The translations under genes and the position numbers were made by a program. Positions 49,069-58,704 of a stretch of 64,000 nucleotides of DNA are shown here, piece by piece (the stretch's first letter is position 1; every line of letters begins with the position of its first letter). The stretch lies in NCBI GenBank assembly GCA_019751945.1, contig JAIEMT010000003.1:160993-224992 (forward strand), read 5' to 3'. The stretch comes from a bacterium (lineage in GTDB: Bacteria > Bdellovibrionota > UBA1018). The notes under the pieces were generated by a model. It did not search any database. It saw nothing but the letters and a program-made list of their open reading frames with translations, and had not been told where the DNA came from.

Positions 49069-51606
49069 ATGAGCGAGCCAATTGCACAAGATAAGAATAT
49101 TATAAACGTCAACATTGAAGACGAGATGAGAGGGGCCTACCTCGACTACGCGATGAGCGTGATCGTGGGTCGAGCGCTTCCAGATGTTCGTGACGGTTTG
49201 AAGCCCGTTCATCGTCGCGTTCTGTATGCCATGCACGACTTGGGCAATACTCATAACAAGGCTTACAAGAAATCCGCCCGTGTCGTCGGAGACGTCATCG
49301 GTAAATACCATCCTCACGGGGATGTTCCGGTTTATGAAACCATCGTTCGCTTGGCTCAGGATTTTTCTCTTCGTTATCCATTGGTAGATGGACAGGGAAA
49401 CTTTGGTTCCATCGACGGCGATTCGGCAGCAGCCATGCGTTACACCGAAATTCGCATGGAAAAAATTACGGATGAAATTCTGGCGGACATTGAAAAAGAA
49501 ACCGTCGATTTCGGTCCCAACTATGACGACAGTTTAACGGAGCCTTTGGTTCTACCGTCGAAGTTCCCCAATCTTTTGGTGAACGGTTCTTCTGGTATCG
49601 CTGTGGGTATGGCGACGAATATTCCGCCTCACAATTTGACTGAAGTGATCGATGCAACTTTAGCTTTGATTGACCAGCCCAGCTTAGACACCGAAGCCAT
49701 GTTGCAGTTTGTGAAGGGACCCGATTTCCCGACGGCTGCTTTTATTTTCGGCGGGAGTGAGCTGAAACAAGCCTATCGAACAGGTCGTGGAGTCATCACT
49801 CTTCGAGCTAAAACAGAAATTGAAACTTGGAAGGGCGATCGAGAGCGAATCATCGTGACCGAACTCCCCTATCAGGTGAATAAAGCGCGAGTGATTGAAA
49901 AGATTGCGGACTTGGTTCGTGACAAGAAGGTCGAAGGAATTTCCGACCTTCGGGATGAATCGGACCGTACCGGAATGAGAATCGTTATCGAGATGAAGAA
50001 GGGTGAAAACTCTAACGTTATCTTGAATCGGTTGTTCAAACTCACCCAGCTGCAAGAAAACTTCGGGATCAACTTGCTGGCCATTCATCATGGCCAACCG
50101 AAGCTCTTTAACTTGCGCGATATGATTTGGGCGTTTGTCGACCATCGTAAAGACGTTGTTATTCGACGCACGATTTTTGAACTCAAGAAGGCAGAAGCTC
50201 GCGCGCACATCTTGGAAGGTTTGAAAAAAGCTGTCGAAAATATCGACGAAGTCATTGCGCTCATTAAGGCCGCTAAGGGTCCGGATGAAGCGAAGCAAGG
50301 CTTGATGGCGAAATACAAATTCTCCGAAATCCAAGCTCAAGCGATCTTGGATATGCGTCTGCAACGCCTTACGGGCCTTGAGCGCGAAAAGATCATGGAC
50401 GAGTACAAACAAGTTCTCGCCTTGATTGAAGAACTGAAAAAGATTCTTAGTAGCGAAGCTCTGGTGATGGATGTGATTCGAAAAGAGCTCACCGAGATTA
50501 AAGCCAACTATGGCGACAAACGACGTACTCAAATTGTCGTCGGTGAAAACTCTGACTTCGAAGTGGAAGATTTAATTTCCGATGAAGAAACCTTAGTTTC
50601 GATTACCCACACGGGCTACATCAAACGTACGAATCCGAGCCAGTTCCGCGCACAGCATCGCGGCGGCCGCGGTGTGCGCGCAGTAACCACGGGTGATGAA
50701 GATTTTGTCACCTCGATCTTTAAAACCAATACGCTGAGCTACTTGCTCTGTTTTACAGATAAAGGCCGTCTCTATTGGTTGAAGGTGTACAAGATTCCGG
50801 AAGCTACCCGCGCTGCCAAGGGTAAAGCTATTGTGAACTTGATTTCACTTTCTCCGGGTGAAAAAATTAAAGCGATCTTGCCGGTGAAGGAATTTACTGA
50901 TGACGAGTACATCTTAATGGTAACTCGTGAAGGCGTTGTTAAAAAGACCGCTCTCAGTGAATTCAAGAACGTCAGAGCTGCAGGAATTTTGGCAATTACC
51001 TTTGATGATGGCGACGAACTCGTGGCTGCAAAACTGACCAAGGTTCAAAGTCACGTCTTCTTATGTTCGAAGGACGGGATGTCCATTCGTTTCAACGAAG
51101 AAGATGTTCGCTTGGTCGGCCGTACTGCAAAAGGTGTCTGTGGCATGACCTTAGATCCGGGTGACCGAGTTGTTGCGATGGAAGTTTTGGCGGCCAACAT
51201 GGCTGCGGGGGCTGAAATTCTTTCTATCACTGAAAGCGGTTATGGAAAGCGTACGCCTGTGGAAGAGTATCGAATTCAGAGCCGTGCGGGCAAAGGCATC
51301 ATTACAATGAAGACCACCGATAAGAACGGTGCAGTCATGGGCTCGCGACAAGTGTTTCCGAAAGATGACCTCATGCTGGTTTCCAATAAGGGCCAGATGA
51401 TTCGCATTAAAGTGGGCGAGATCTCTGAACAAGGTCGGAACACTCAAGGTGTACGATTGATGTCGATGTCTCCAGGCGAGAAGGTTGTATCGGTCGAGTA
51501 CTTGGCAGAGAATCAGGAAGATCAGCCAGAAAACGGCCATGGAACCAATGGAAGTGGACACTCACATTCAGGCACTCCGACAGGCGGGACAGATACTACG
51601 CAGTAA
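49069..51606 (+). CDS. gyrA: DNA gyrase subunit A
   Basis: This is the DNA-cleaving subunit of gyrase, 845 residues from ATG 49069 (GAGGA 7 bases upstream; a TTG sits one codon before). The catalytic tyrosine is Tyr125 in [10 protein letters not shown]. The C-terminal beta-pinwheel has the GyrA box [10 protein letters not shown], confirming gyrase rather than topoisomerase IV. The tail is Gly/His/Ser/Thr-rich. At the quinolone-determining site [10 protein letters not shown], Val86 replaces the usual Ser83 of E. coli numbering and Glu90 replaces Asp87. Confidence 0.98.
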   Translation: MSEPIAQDKNIINVNIEDEMRGAYLDYAMSVIVGRALPDVRDGLKPVHRRVLYAMHDLGNTHNKAYKKSARVVGDVIGKYHPHGDVPVYETIVRLAQDFSLRYPLVDGQGNFGSIDGDSAAAMRYTEIRMEKITDEILADIEKETVDFGPNYDDSLTEPLVLPSKFPNLLVNGSSGIAVGMATNIPPHNLTEVIDATLALIDQPSLDTEAMLQFVKGPDFPTAAFIFGGSELKQAYRTGRGVITLRAKTEIETWKGDRERIIVTELPYQVNKARVIEKIADLVRDKKVEGISDLRDESDRTGMRIVIEMKKGENSNVILNRLFKLTQLQENFGINLLAIHHGQPKLFNLRDMIWAFVDHRKDVVIRRTIFELKKAEARAHILEGLKKAVENIDEVIALIKAAKGPDEAKQGLMAKYKFSEIQAQAILDMRLQRLTGLEREKIMDEYKQVLALIEELKKILSSEALVMDVIRKELTEIKANYGDKRRTQIVVGENSDFEVEDLISDEETLVSITHTGYIKRTNPSQFRAQHRGGRGVRAVTTGDEDFVTSIFKTNTLSYLLCFTDKGRLYWLKVYKIPEATRAAKGKAIVNLISLSPGEKIKAILPVKEFTDDEYILMVTREGVVKKTALSEFKNVRAAGILAITFDDGDELVAAKLTKVQSHVFLCSKDGMSIRFNEEDVRLVGRTAKGVCGMTLDPGDRVVAMEVLAANMAAGAEILSITESGYGKRTPVEEYRIQSRAGKGIITMKTTDKNGAVMGSRQVFPKDDLMLVSNKGQMIRIKVGEISEQGRNTQGVRLMSMSPGEKVVSVEYLAENQEDQPENGHGTNGSGHSHSGTPTGGTDTTQ

Positions 51607-52438
51607 GGGAGTTCAGATCGGCCTTTTGACCGTTCTGTTGAGCTGGGGAGGGCCGGCTTGTACGGTCGACTCGAGCAAAAACCGCTACCTCCTTGCTGAA
51701 CGTCTCTGGTCGGATGGAAAGTACGCCGCTGCTGTCAGTGAATTCGACAAGGTGGCCGCGCGAGATCCTCAAAGCAAACTCGGTCGGCAAGCAATGTTCC
51801 GATCCGCCATGACCGAGAGCCTCTACCTTTCCAACTACAGTGAAGCGATTCGTAAGTTTCGGAATTATATTGAGGTCACCGGAAATACTCCGCTGGCGTG
51901 GGAATCTTATAAGCAGATTGGTGAGATTCTTTTTTCAAAGACCGAACAGTATGATCGGGCGATTCAGCATTATCGGAACCTGCTTGCGATTAAACCCAAG
52001 GCGGAAGAGGCACCAGAGTTTCTATTTCGAATTGGACGGAGCCATTTCTTTTTGAGGCAGTTCGACAAGTCCATTTCCGTCTACCGCGAGATTACGAGTA
52101 AGTATTCGAAGTCTCCTTGGGCCGAACGGGCCCTGTTTGAGACAGCTGTTAGTTTTTATACTCAGGGCGGACAACATAACCCCGGTAACCCGAAGTCGGG
52201 TACCAGCGAGGGGTATCAAGAAGCCATCGATGGCTATGAACGGTTTTTAAAGAAGTTCCCTAAGAGCGATTTGGCTGTAGAAGCCCGATTCGGGATAGCT
52301 GCCTGTTTGGAAGAGCTCGACCAATTGGAGGCCGCTTACCATACCTTCGAAGCCCTTAAGACTTCCTATCCATCTCCCAGTGTGATCGAAATTCGCTTAG
52401 CTCGAATCCGCGAACGGCGGCAGCAGAAGAGCCACTGA
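51548..52438 (+). CDS. TPR-repeat protein, BamD/YbgF-like, probable lipoprotein
   Basis: The frame opens at 51485 inside gyrA. ATG 51548 is a compromise start (about 296 aa); a start at 51539, 51554 or TTG 51626 is also possible. A hydrophobic segment [10 protein letters not shown] followed by GGPAC suggests an export signal with a weak lipobox. The remainder is tetratricopeptide repeats ([65 protein letters not shown]). The layout resembles BamD or CpoB, which act in outer-membrane assembly. A paralogue of BamD is one possibility; the role is unproven. Confidence 0.7.
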   Translation: MEVDTHIQALRQAGQILRSKGVQIGLLTVLLSWGGPACTVDSSKNRYLLAERLWSDGKYAAAVSEFDKVAARDPQSKLGRQAMFRSAMTESLYLSNYSEAIRKFRNYIEVTGNTPLAWESYKQIGEILFSKTEQYDRAIQHYRNLLAIKPKAEEAPEFLFRIGRSHFFLRQFDKSISVYREITSKYSKSPWAERALFETAVSFYTQGGQHNPGNPKSGTSEGYQEAIDGYERFLKKFPKSDLAVEARFGIAACLEELDQLEAAYHTFEALKTSYPSPSVIEIRLARIRERRQQKSH

Positions 52439-52487
52439 CGCGGCTGGTTGAAAAATCCCTAAAGTAGTGAAAATTCATCGGAAATGA

Positions 52488-52516
52488 TTGACCCTCGCCC
52501 CTTGCCCATGCTAATC
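52488..52516 (+). promoter_or_regulatory. Candidate promoter of the atpZ-I-B-E group
   Basis: TTGACC (52488-52493) and CTAATC (52511-52516) are 17 bases apart, in the 92-base gap before atpZ. The -35 is good and the -10 is weak. No other strong pair is visible in this gap. Confidence 0.35.
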
Positions 52517-52530
52517 GGCAGAAAACTTTT

Positions 52531-52776
52531 ATGGCAGAATCTCAGCCCACCTGGGTCCGGAAGTTTGGTCTATTTGGCGTGGTGGTTGTGGATTTGCTGG
52601 GCTACTCGGTAGCTGGTTTTGGTTTAGGTTATTTGGCTTGGCAGAAATTGGGGTGGCCGTGGTGGATTTTGCTGATCACCTGCCCCGCTGGTTTGATTCT
52701 CGCATTTTGGAAAATCTACCAGCTCTATCAATCCGACCTCGCCCAAGATTTAAAAGAAGAAAAAGAAGAGAAATGA
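52531..52776 (+). CDS. atpZ: AtpZ/AtpI-type small ATP synthase accessory membrane protein
   Basis: This is an 81-residue protein with two membrane helices (residues ~14-38 and ~44-62) and a charged C-terminal tail (DLKEEKEEK). Its size, Gly-rich first helix (GLFGVVVVDLLGYSVAGFGLGYLA) and place ahead of atpB fit the AtpZ (AtpQ/AtpI-like) family, reported to help c-ring assembly or Mg2+ uptake. Its stop overlaps the start of the next gene (ATGA). Confidence 0.8.
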   Translation: MAESQPTWVRKFGLFGVVVVDLLGYSVAGFGLGYLAWQKLGWPWWILLITCPAGLILAFWKIYQLYQSDLAQDLKEEKEEK

Positions 52777-53174
52777 AAAAAAGCGACTTCACCCTGATCA
52801 TGTGGATAGGACTAGCTTGGTTGATAGTATCAGCTGGCGCTATCGCGTATTGGGAAAACCTCCAGTCTGCTCCAGTTCTGAGAGTGTTCCTTTTCTGGAG
52901 TCTTTGCATGGCGAATCTCTTCGCACTTTCACAAGCGGGCCGTGCTTTCTTGGGCCTTGCTGGCAATTCAGACGTTGAAAAAAAATCAGCCCATGTTTTA
53001 GGAATTTTTGGTTGGGGCTCTTTGAAGCTCCTGCTTCTTGCTGCAATCGCTTCAGTTCTCTGGGCGACGCGCCAGTCGTACACTTTGGCGACCATTGCCG
53101 GAATCAGCACCTTGCTTGTCGTTCCGGTTGCAGGTGGAATCGCATTAAACATGAAGGAAATGAAAAATGCATGA
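52773..53174 (+). CDS. atpI: Four-helix membrane protein, probable AtpI-like
   Basis: This is a 133-residue protein with about four hydrophobic helices (LIMWIGLAWLIVSAGAIAYW; VLRVFLFWSLCMANLFAL; GWGSLKLLLLAAIASVLW; LATIAGISTLLVVPVAGGIA). It lies between atpZ and atpB and overlaps both (4 and 8 bases). That position and topology match AtpI, a c-ring assembly chaperone, although sequence similarity to AtpI is not obvious to me. The call rests mainly on context. Confidence 0.65.
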   Translation: MKKSDFTLIMWIGLAWLIVSAGAIAYWENLQSAPVLRVFLFWSLCMANLFALSQAGRAFLGLAGNSDVEKKSAHVLGIFGWGSLKLLLLAAIASVLWATRQSYTLATIAGISTLLVVPVAGGIALNMKEMKNA

Positions 53175-53883
53175 TTCAGGTCATGGCTTTAATTGGCTTT
53201 CACTAATTCCCGGTTTGGATCACTTTCCCAATCACGTTGTGATGGCAGTGATTGTTGGAATGGTGCTTTTGGTAACAACCGCAATTGCTCGTGTTCAACT
53301 TCTGCGCGTGATGGAATCTCAGGGCGGCGGCATTGTTCCAGAGTCGAAGCTGACATTTCGTAATTTTTTCGAAATCGTGGCAGAGAGTCTTTATAAATTA
53401 ACCGAAAGTGTCATCGGTCATCACGATACCCCCATTTATTTTCCGGTCATTGGAACGCTCTTCATTTTTATTTTTACCTCGAATTTGCTGGGTTTGATTC
53501 CGGGATTACTTCCGCCGACGGATAATCTGAACACCACTTTAGCTTTGGGTGTTTTTGTTTTCGTTTATTACAATTTGGCTGGATTTAAGTCGCACGGTAT
53601 TAGCTATCTGAAGCACTTCCTGGGCCCAATCCTGTGGTTGGCTCCGCTGCTTCTCATTATTGAAATCGCTTCTCACGTCTTTCGCCCCATTTCTCTCGCG
53701 CTTCGCTTGAGAGGAAACATCATGGGCGATCACGTGGTTCTCACGATTTTTAACGGTTTGGTTCCTTACGTCCTTCCCATGGTTTTCTATGGGATGGGAT
53801 TGTTTGTAGCCTTTGTACAGTCCTTCGTCTTCTGCTTGATGACGATGGTCTATATTTCACTATCAACAGCACATGACCACTGA
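53167..53883 (+). CDS. atpB: ATP synthase F0 a subunit
   Basis: This is the 238-residue proton-channel subunit next to the c-ring. The essential arginine lies in LALRLRGNIMGDHVV, with five to six membrane helices around it. FTSNLLGLIPGLLPPT is the other conserved stretch. It starts within the end of the preceding gene (8-base overlap) and is 8 bases before atpE. Confidence 0.96.
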   Translation: MHDSGHGFNWLSLIPGLDHFPNHVVMAVIVGMVLLVTTAIARVQLLRVMESQGGGIVPESKLTFRNFFEIVAESLYKLTESVIGHHDTPIYFPVIGTLFIFIFTSNLLGLIPGLLPPTDNLNTTLALGVFVFVYYNLAGFKSHGISYLKHFLGPILWLAPLLLIIEIASHVFRPISLALRLRGNIMGDHVVLTIFNGLVPYVLPMVFYGMGLFVAFVQSFVFCLMTMVYISLSTAHDH

Positions 53884-53891
53884 GAGAAAGG

Positions 53892-54221
53892 ATGAATTTG
53901 AAAATGAACTTTAAGAAAGCCCTTGTTGTTTTAGGATCTGTGGCTTCGGTATTCGCACCCGCAATGGCGATGGCAGCTGAGACTGCTTCGGGCGGTGGTG
54001 ATTCGAAAACCTACGCAGCACTCGCTGCTGCTCTTGCCATCGGCTTGGGCGCATTCGGTGGAGCTCTCGGACAAGGCAAAACCGCTGCCGCAGCTCTCGA
54101 AGGGATTGCTCGCAATCCGTCGGCTTCGGGCAAAGTTTTCGTCCCGATGATCATCGGTTTGGCGCTGATCGAGTCTCTCGTCCTTTACGCGTTCGTTATC
54201 GCGTTCTTGATCAAGCCCTAG
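53892..54221 (+). CDS. atpE: ATP synthase F0 c subunit with N-terminal signal-like extension
   Basis: This is the 109-residue rotor-ring subunit. The first ~29 residues look like a cleavable signal peptide (KKALVVLGSVASVFAPAMAMA), so the mature protein is about 80 residues, the usual length. Helix 1 has the glycine-rich GAFGGALGQG, and the ion-binding carboxylate is Glu94 in helix 2 (IESLVLY). Gln61, Ser95 and Tyr99 are at positions that coordinate Na+ in Ilyobacter, but the Thr next to Ser is Leu, as in H+ rings. Ion choice is open. Confidence 0.95.
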   Translation: MNLKMNFKKALVVLGSVASVFAPAMAMAAETASGGGDSKTYAALAAALAIGLGAFGGALGQGKTAAAALEGIARNPSASGKVFVPMIIGLALIESLVLYAFVIAFLIKP

Positions 54222-54262
54222 TTTCATCGCCCTCTTGGGTGGTTCAAGCTAGAGACAGTATA

Positions 54263-54300
54263 ATGAAAGGGTCCGGCCATTCGGCTGGGCCCTTTTCATT
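54263..54300 (+). terminator. Intrinsic terminator after atpE
   Basis: ATGAAAGGG-TCC-GGCC pairs with GGC-TGGGCCCTTTTCAT around a 4-base loop, with one bulge and a few G.T or mismatched pairs. The stem-loop begins about 40 bases after the atpE stop, and its descending arm holds TTTT followed by a T-rich stretch. It ends the dnaN-to-atpE or atpZ-to-atpE transcript. Confidence 0.8.
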
Positions 54301-54411
54301 TGTATGCTACGCTGTTTCTGGTTCAGAACTATTGCTTAATCATTTCAAGGATCTATATCGGATCTGTAATAGTTGATCTATTTAGTACGAATATGGTATA
54401 CCTGGCCGGCC

Positions 54412-55140
54412 ATGAACGATTTAAAACGAGCTGGGCTCATCATTATACTAGGGGTTTTAGCGGGCTGCGGTTCTGAGAACCCTCCCAATCCGACTCAAGA
54501 CCCCAACAGAGATTCGTATCCCGGTGTGGAACAATCTGAAAATGATTCCCCGCCATCGGTGACGCCCAGTCCGGAACCTTCCAAGAAACCGTCAACGGTT
54601 CTCGCTGACAATATTGATTTCGAAACCAAGTACGTAAACACGGATCCCTATTGCTACATTAATCTGAGTCGTCGCACGCACACAAAAAAATGTAGCGACG
54701 AACTGGTGAGATATCTTTCTACTTCGGGACAGATGGATTCCCGTTACCCACCGCCTGTAAAAATGGATGGTTGTGTTCTAGCTCAAGTGGATTTTCTGGA
54801 AAGACGTTTAGCGAAGAGCAAGCTTCTCTATCCGTTGCGACGTCAAAATGAACGATTCAAAATGGTTTATGAAGTGAAGTACAACCGCTTTCAAGAGCCG
54901 GACAAAGTGAAGTTGGAATTGATGGTCGGCCCTCGCGTTCTTCAGCGTATTATTCAACTGGCAAAAGTTACCATTACCTACAATCCCAATGCCCTGTCAC
55001 CAGGCAGAACGACACCCGATTCTTTAGATCTCGCGATGGGGAATGGACATATTGGTCAGGAAAAAACTTTTAGCTGCCCGATCTTTTCAGATGCCGAGAT
55101 CAAATCTCTTGTCGAGAAGTCTTTAAGAAAGTTGAACTAG
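54412..55140 (+). CDS. Lipoprotein of unknown function (242 aa)
   Basis: ATG 54412 is taken as start (the frame opens at 54373) because MNDLKRAGLIIILGVLAGC is then a standard lipoprotein signal with the perfect lipobox LAGC. A Pro/Ser/Asn-rich spacer of ~50 residues follows, then a folded part with four cysteines (YCYINLSRR, KKCSDELV, DGCVLAQV, FSCPIF) that may form two disulfides. I do not recognise the family. The gap 54301-54411 contains only weak promoter-like pairs. It converges with the protease gene, with 18 bases between. Confidence 0.75.
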   Translation: MNDLKRAGLIIILGVLAGCGSENPPNPTQDPNRDSYPGVEQSENDSPPSVTPSPEPSKKPSTVLADNIDFETKYVNTDPYCYINLSRRTHTKKCSDELVRYLSTSGQMDSRYPPPVKMDGCVLAQVDFLERRLAKSKLLYPLRRQNERFKMVYEVKYNRFQEPDKVKLELMVGPRVLQRIIQLAKVTITYNPNALSPGRTTPDSLDLAMGNGHIGQEKTFSCPIFSDAEIKSLVEKSLRKLN

Positions 55141-55158
55141 GCGCTAAAAGCGGCAGGT

Positions 55159-56019
55159 CTACTTGGCCTTTTGCGCTGCTTCGAGACCCTGGATTACTGT
55201 CGAAATGTTTAAAATATCCTCACCGCGACATTGATCTTCTTCGCATCGATTGCTGACATGACAGCTTCTGTCATCAAGCCAGTGAAGATCTTCTTCTCCT
55301 CGAATTAGAACTCCAAAAACTTCGTGAGTGGCGGCGTTAAAAACGGCCGAGCCGCTGTTCACTCCGTAGGTGTCCGTGTTGGCTAGGTAGATCAGCTTGT
55401 CGATGCTTCGAATCTGAGCATGATCGGTGTATTTCGTCGGCATCCCCATGGGATTGCCAATCACAAAAATCGAGTCCCCTACTTTCAAATCTTTCTGCGC
55501 CAGCTTCAACGGCTTTCTGTTTTTGACCGGACGATTGAGGCGAACCAGGGCGTAGTGATTTTCGCGAGTGTTCTCGGGAAGGTAGACTTCTTTGCATCCG
55601 TAGATATTTTCTACTGGAATTTCTGTGGGAGGTAAGCCGTCCTTTGACATTTTATAATCGAAAATAAAACTTCCGAGTAAGCAGCTGCTTCCAGTTACGC
55701 AATGGGCAGCTGTAGCCACCCATTCATCTGCCACTAAAAATGCGGAGCAGGTTGCGAGATCGGGCTGGTCGGCAAACCGTTCGTCGGAACACATGTTATT
55801 GTCTTTTCCGAATGTCGAAGTGTTCGGGTGGGCGAAATCTTCAGAATCGATGCGGATGTAGTAGTTACCAGCGAAGATGGCTGTGGATCTCGCGAGCTCA
55901 CGAATCTCTGGATCTCCAACCGCCTCGATTTCCTGACGGTTATCATCCCCGTAAATGACGGCCTTTGCTGGCAATGAAACTAGAATAGAAGCCAAAAACA
56001 GCAGTGCTGAGTGTGACAC
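55159..56019 (-). CDS. Trypsin-like (S1) serine protease homologue
   Basis: This is a 286-residue exported protein. GTG 56019 has a purine-rich GGGGGGA just upstream. The signal peptide ends near PAKA (20). The S1 fold has His106 in VATAAHC and Ser222 in VNSGSAVF. The aspartate motif, usually DIALxRL or DYALVRL, reads HYALVRL: His155 replaces Asp (codon CAC, one base from GAC). Eight or so cysteines near the C-terminus and centre could form disulfides. Such proteases are plentiful in predatory bacteria. Activity is doubtful if His155 is really in the Asp position. Confidence 0.85.
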   Translation of the reverse strand: MSHSALLFLASILVSLPAKAVIYGDDNRQEIEAVGDPEIRELARSTAIFAGNYYIRIDSEDFAHPNTSTFGKDNNMCSDERFADQPDLATCSAFLVADEWVATAAHCVTGSSCLLGSFIFDYKMSKDGLPPTEIPVENIYGCKEVYLPENTRENHYALVRLNRPVKNRKPLKLAQKDLKVGDSIFVIGNPMGMPTKYTDHAQIRSIDKLIYLANTDTYGVNSGSAVFNAATHEVFGVLIRGEEDLHWLDDRSCHVSNRCEEDQCRGEDILNISTVIQGLEAAQKAK

Positions 56020-56112
56020 GAATTTCCCCCCGATGTAGCGACGCGGCCGAAGTCCTAGGCCTGTCAGAGGGGGCTTTTACTTCGAGGAGAAATGAATGCA
56101 AGGCACGCTGCG

Positions 56113-58695
56113 CTAGCGAAGGTAGGGGCGTAGGTATTTTCCGGTGTAACTTCCGGAGTTTTCGGCCACTTCTTCGGGGGTGCCCGAGGCCACGACCTCG
56201 CCGCCTGCTGCACCGCCTTCGGGGCCCATGTCGATAATATGATCGGCAACCTTGATGATGTCGAGATTGTGTTCCACCACCACCACAGTATTTCCCTGGT
56301 CGACAAGGGCTTGAAGAATGCCAATGAGTTTCTTGATGTCGTCGAAGTGGAGACCCGTGGAGGGTTCATCCAAAATATAAAAGGTGCGGCCGGTACTTCG
56401 TCGTGAAAGTTCCTTAGAAAGCTTCAGTCGCTGAGCCTCGCCTCCGGAGAGAGTCGTCGCACTTTGCCCGAGAGCCAGATAGCCCAAGCCCACGTCATTC
56501 AGGATTTTTAGTTTCGCTTTAATAGAAGGAATGGCGTCGAAGAAAGGCAGGGCTTCAGCGCCCGTCATGTTCAAAACTTCGCTGATGTTTTTTCCCTTGT
56601 AGAGAATTTCGAGGGTTTCTCTTCCGTAGCGCTTTCCTTTGCAAACGTCGCAGGTCACAAAAACATCGGGAAGGAAGTGCATTTCAATTTTTGTAACACC
56701 GTCTCCTTCACAGGCTTCGCAGCGGCCCCCTTTGACATTGAAGGAATAACGTCCCGGACCGTAACCGCGAATTTGAGACTCGGGGAGCTGAGCAAACAGA
56801 TCTCGAATCAAACTGAAGAGACCAATGTAAGTAGCTGGGTTTGAGCGGGGCGTTCTCCCGATCGGACTTTGGTCGATGTCGATCACCTTATCGATGTGTT
56901 CGAGGCCGGTAATTTTCTTAATCACCGGATCGGGCCCCCCAGCACGGTAAAGCGATTTCACCAAAATGCGATAAAGGGTATCAATGATGAGCGTGCTCTT
57001 TCCGCTTCCGGAAACGCCGGTAACACAGGTGAGAGTTCCCAGTGGAAAATCAATATCGATGTTTTTGAGATTATTTTGTTCTGCGCCCAATATGCTGATG
57101 GCGCGTTCTTTCGACCAAGGTCGACGAATTTTTGGAACCTCGATTTTCAGATCCCCGCGAAGGTATTTTCCGGTCAGACTCCTTTTAGATTCTAGAATCT
57201 GTTCCAGCTTCCCTTGGGCAACGACCTCGCCCCCGAGAGTGCCCGCGCCTGGGCCCATGTCGACGATCCAATCCGCCTTCTCCATCGTGTCGCGATCGTG
57301 TTCCACTACCAAAACGGTGTTTCCTAGATCGCGTAAGCGTATCAGCGTCTCCATGAGCTTGTCGTTGTCGCGCTGGTGAAGTCCAATGCTAGGCTCGTCG
57401 AGAACATAAATCACGCCCACTAACGAACTACCAATTTGGGTTGCTAGACGAATCCGTTGAGATTCTCCACCAGACAGAGTTTGTGCGGATCGACTCAAGC
57501 TCAAGTATCCGACCCCCACTTGAAGGAGAAAGCCGATTCGCTCCTGGATTTCTTTCAGGATTTTATCAGAGATCAACTTTTCACGGTCGGTGAGTGCTAT
57601 CGTAGAAAAAAAACTTCCGAGATCTGTCAGAGAAAGTCGGCAAAGTTCCGCGATGTTCTGCTTTTGAATCTTGAACGCCAAGCTTTCTTTTCGGAGACGC
57701 AAACCGCGGCATTCTGGACACGGCATGGTTTCTGGAGTTCGTTCCGTATGAAGAACAGGAATATCAGCCGGGGTCTCTTCTTCGTCGCCGAGAGTTTCTG
57801 CTTCAATGGCGGGATTGACTCCGAGACCATCGCAATGAGGGCACGCACCCGCGGGACTGTTGAATGAAAAGGTTCGAGGCTCTGGTGCCGGGTAGCTAAT
57901 GCCGCAGTCTGTGCACGCAAACTTTTCAGAAAGCAACGTCTCGGTTGTTTTACTGCCTTCAATGTATTGAAGGATGAGAGAGCCCTCCCCCATCTTGAGC
58001 GCCATTTCTACCGAGTCGCTCACTCGGGTGCCGAGTTGAGACGGGTCATCCTTAATAATGAGGCGATCGACGTAGACCTCAATGTCGTGTTTCTTGTTTC
58101 GATCGAGCGAAATGTCTTGAGAAAGGTCAAGCACTTCACCATCAATGCGCACACGAACGAATCCACGCTGTCGGAGCTGAACGAGTTCTTTCTGGTACTC
58201 CCCTTTTCTGCCGCGAACAATGGGCGCCAGAATGGCAAGCTTCGATCCCTGTGGGGAGGACAATATATGATCAACAATCTGCTGGGGGGATTGTGATTGG
58301 ATGGGTTTTCCGCAGTTCCAACAAAATGGTTTTGAGATTCGAGCATAAAGCAGGCGTAGATAGTCGTAGAGTTCGGTGACAGTTCCGACTGTCGACCGAG
58401 GGTTGTAGCTCGTGGTTCGTTGCTCAATAGAAATCGTGGGGCTCAGGCCGTCGATGGATTCCACGTCGGGTTTGCTGAGTTGTTCTAAAAACTGCCTAGC
58501 GTATGCTGAAAGACTTTCGACGTAGCGGCGTTGGCCTTCGGCATAGATTGTGTCGAAGGCGAGCGAGGATTTGCCGGATCCTGATGGACCGGTGACGACG
58601 GTGAGTTTGTCGCGAGGAATCCAGACATCAATCGTCTTGAGGTTGTGGACCTGGGCTTTACGTACGACGATGGCTTCGTCGTGGGCGTGCTTCAT
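56113..58695 (-). CDS. uvrA: Excinuclease ABC subunit A lacking most of the insertion domain
   Basis: This is the damage-recognition ATPase of nucleotide excision repair, 860 residues against the usual ~940. Both ABC modules are complete (GPSGSGKS at 36-43, GVSGSGKST later, two LSGGE signatures). The UvrB-binding region (~124-245) is present, so it is a true UvrA1. Zinc cysteines 261/264 and 285/288 are there, but only about 37 residues separate Cys288 from the next CPEC (326-329), where E. coli has roughly 130. The DNA-contacting insertion domain is thus largely missing. It is 9 bases after the phosphohexomutase gene. Confidence 0.96.
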   Translation of the reverse strand: MKHAHDEAIVVRKAQVHNLKTIDVWIPRDKLTVVTGPSGSGKSSLAFDTIYAEGQRRYVESLSAYARQFLEQLSKPDVESIDGLSPTISIEQRTTSYNPRSTVGTVTELYDYLRLLYARISKPFCWNCGKPIQSQSPQQIVDHILSSPQGSKLAILAPIVRGRKGEYQKELVQLRQRGFVRVRIDGEVLDLSQDISLDRNKKHDIEVYVDRLIIKDDPSQLGTRVSDSVEMALKMGEGSLILQYIEGSKTTETLLSEKFACTDCGISYPAPEPRTFSFNSPAGACPHCDGLGVNPAIEAETLGDEEETPADIPVLHTERTPETMPCPECRGLRLRKESLAFKIQKQNIAELCRLSLTDLGSFFSTIALTDREKLISDKILKEIQERIGFLLQVGVGYLSLSRSAQTLSGGESQRIRLATQIGSSLVGVIYVLDEPSIGLHQRDNDKLMETLIRLRDLGNTVLVVEHDRDTMEKADWIVDMGPGAGTLGGEVVAQGKLEQILESKRSLTGKYLRGDLKIEVPKIRRPWSKERAISILGAEQNNLKNIDIDFPLGTLTCVTGVSGSGKSTLIIDTLYRILVKSLYRAGGPDPVIKKITGLEHIDKVIDIDQSPIGRTPRSNPATYIGLFSLIRDLFAQLPESQIRGYGPGRYSFNVKGGRCEACEGDGVTKIEMHFLPDVFVTCDVCKGKRYGRETLEILYKGKNISEVLNMTGAEALPFFDAIPSIKAKLKILNDVGLGYLALGQSATTLSGGEAQRLKLSKELSRRSTGRTFYILDEPSTGLHFDDIKKLIGILQALVDQGNTVVVVEHNLDIIKVADHIIDMGPEGGAAGGEVVASGTPEEVAENSGSYTGKYLRPYLR

Positions 58696-58704
58696 GTCCT
58701 CGTT

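Noticed and set aside
49684-50532. Minus-strand open frame of 282 codons
   Set aside because: Antisense to gyrA, without ribosome site or family motifs.
56020-56112. Possible terminator between uvrA and the protease gene
   Set aside because: Only a 6-base stem with a 25-base loop and no T-run could be drawn.
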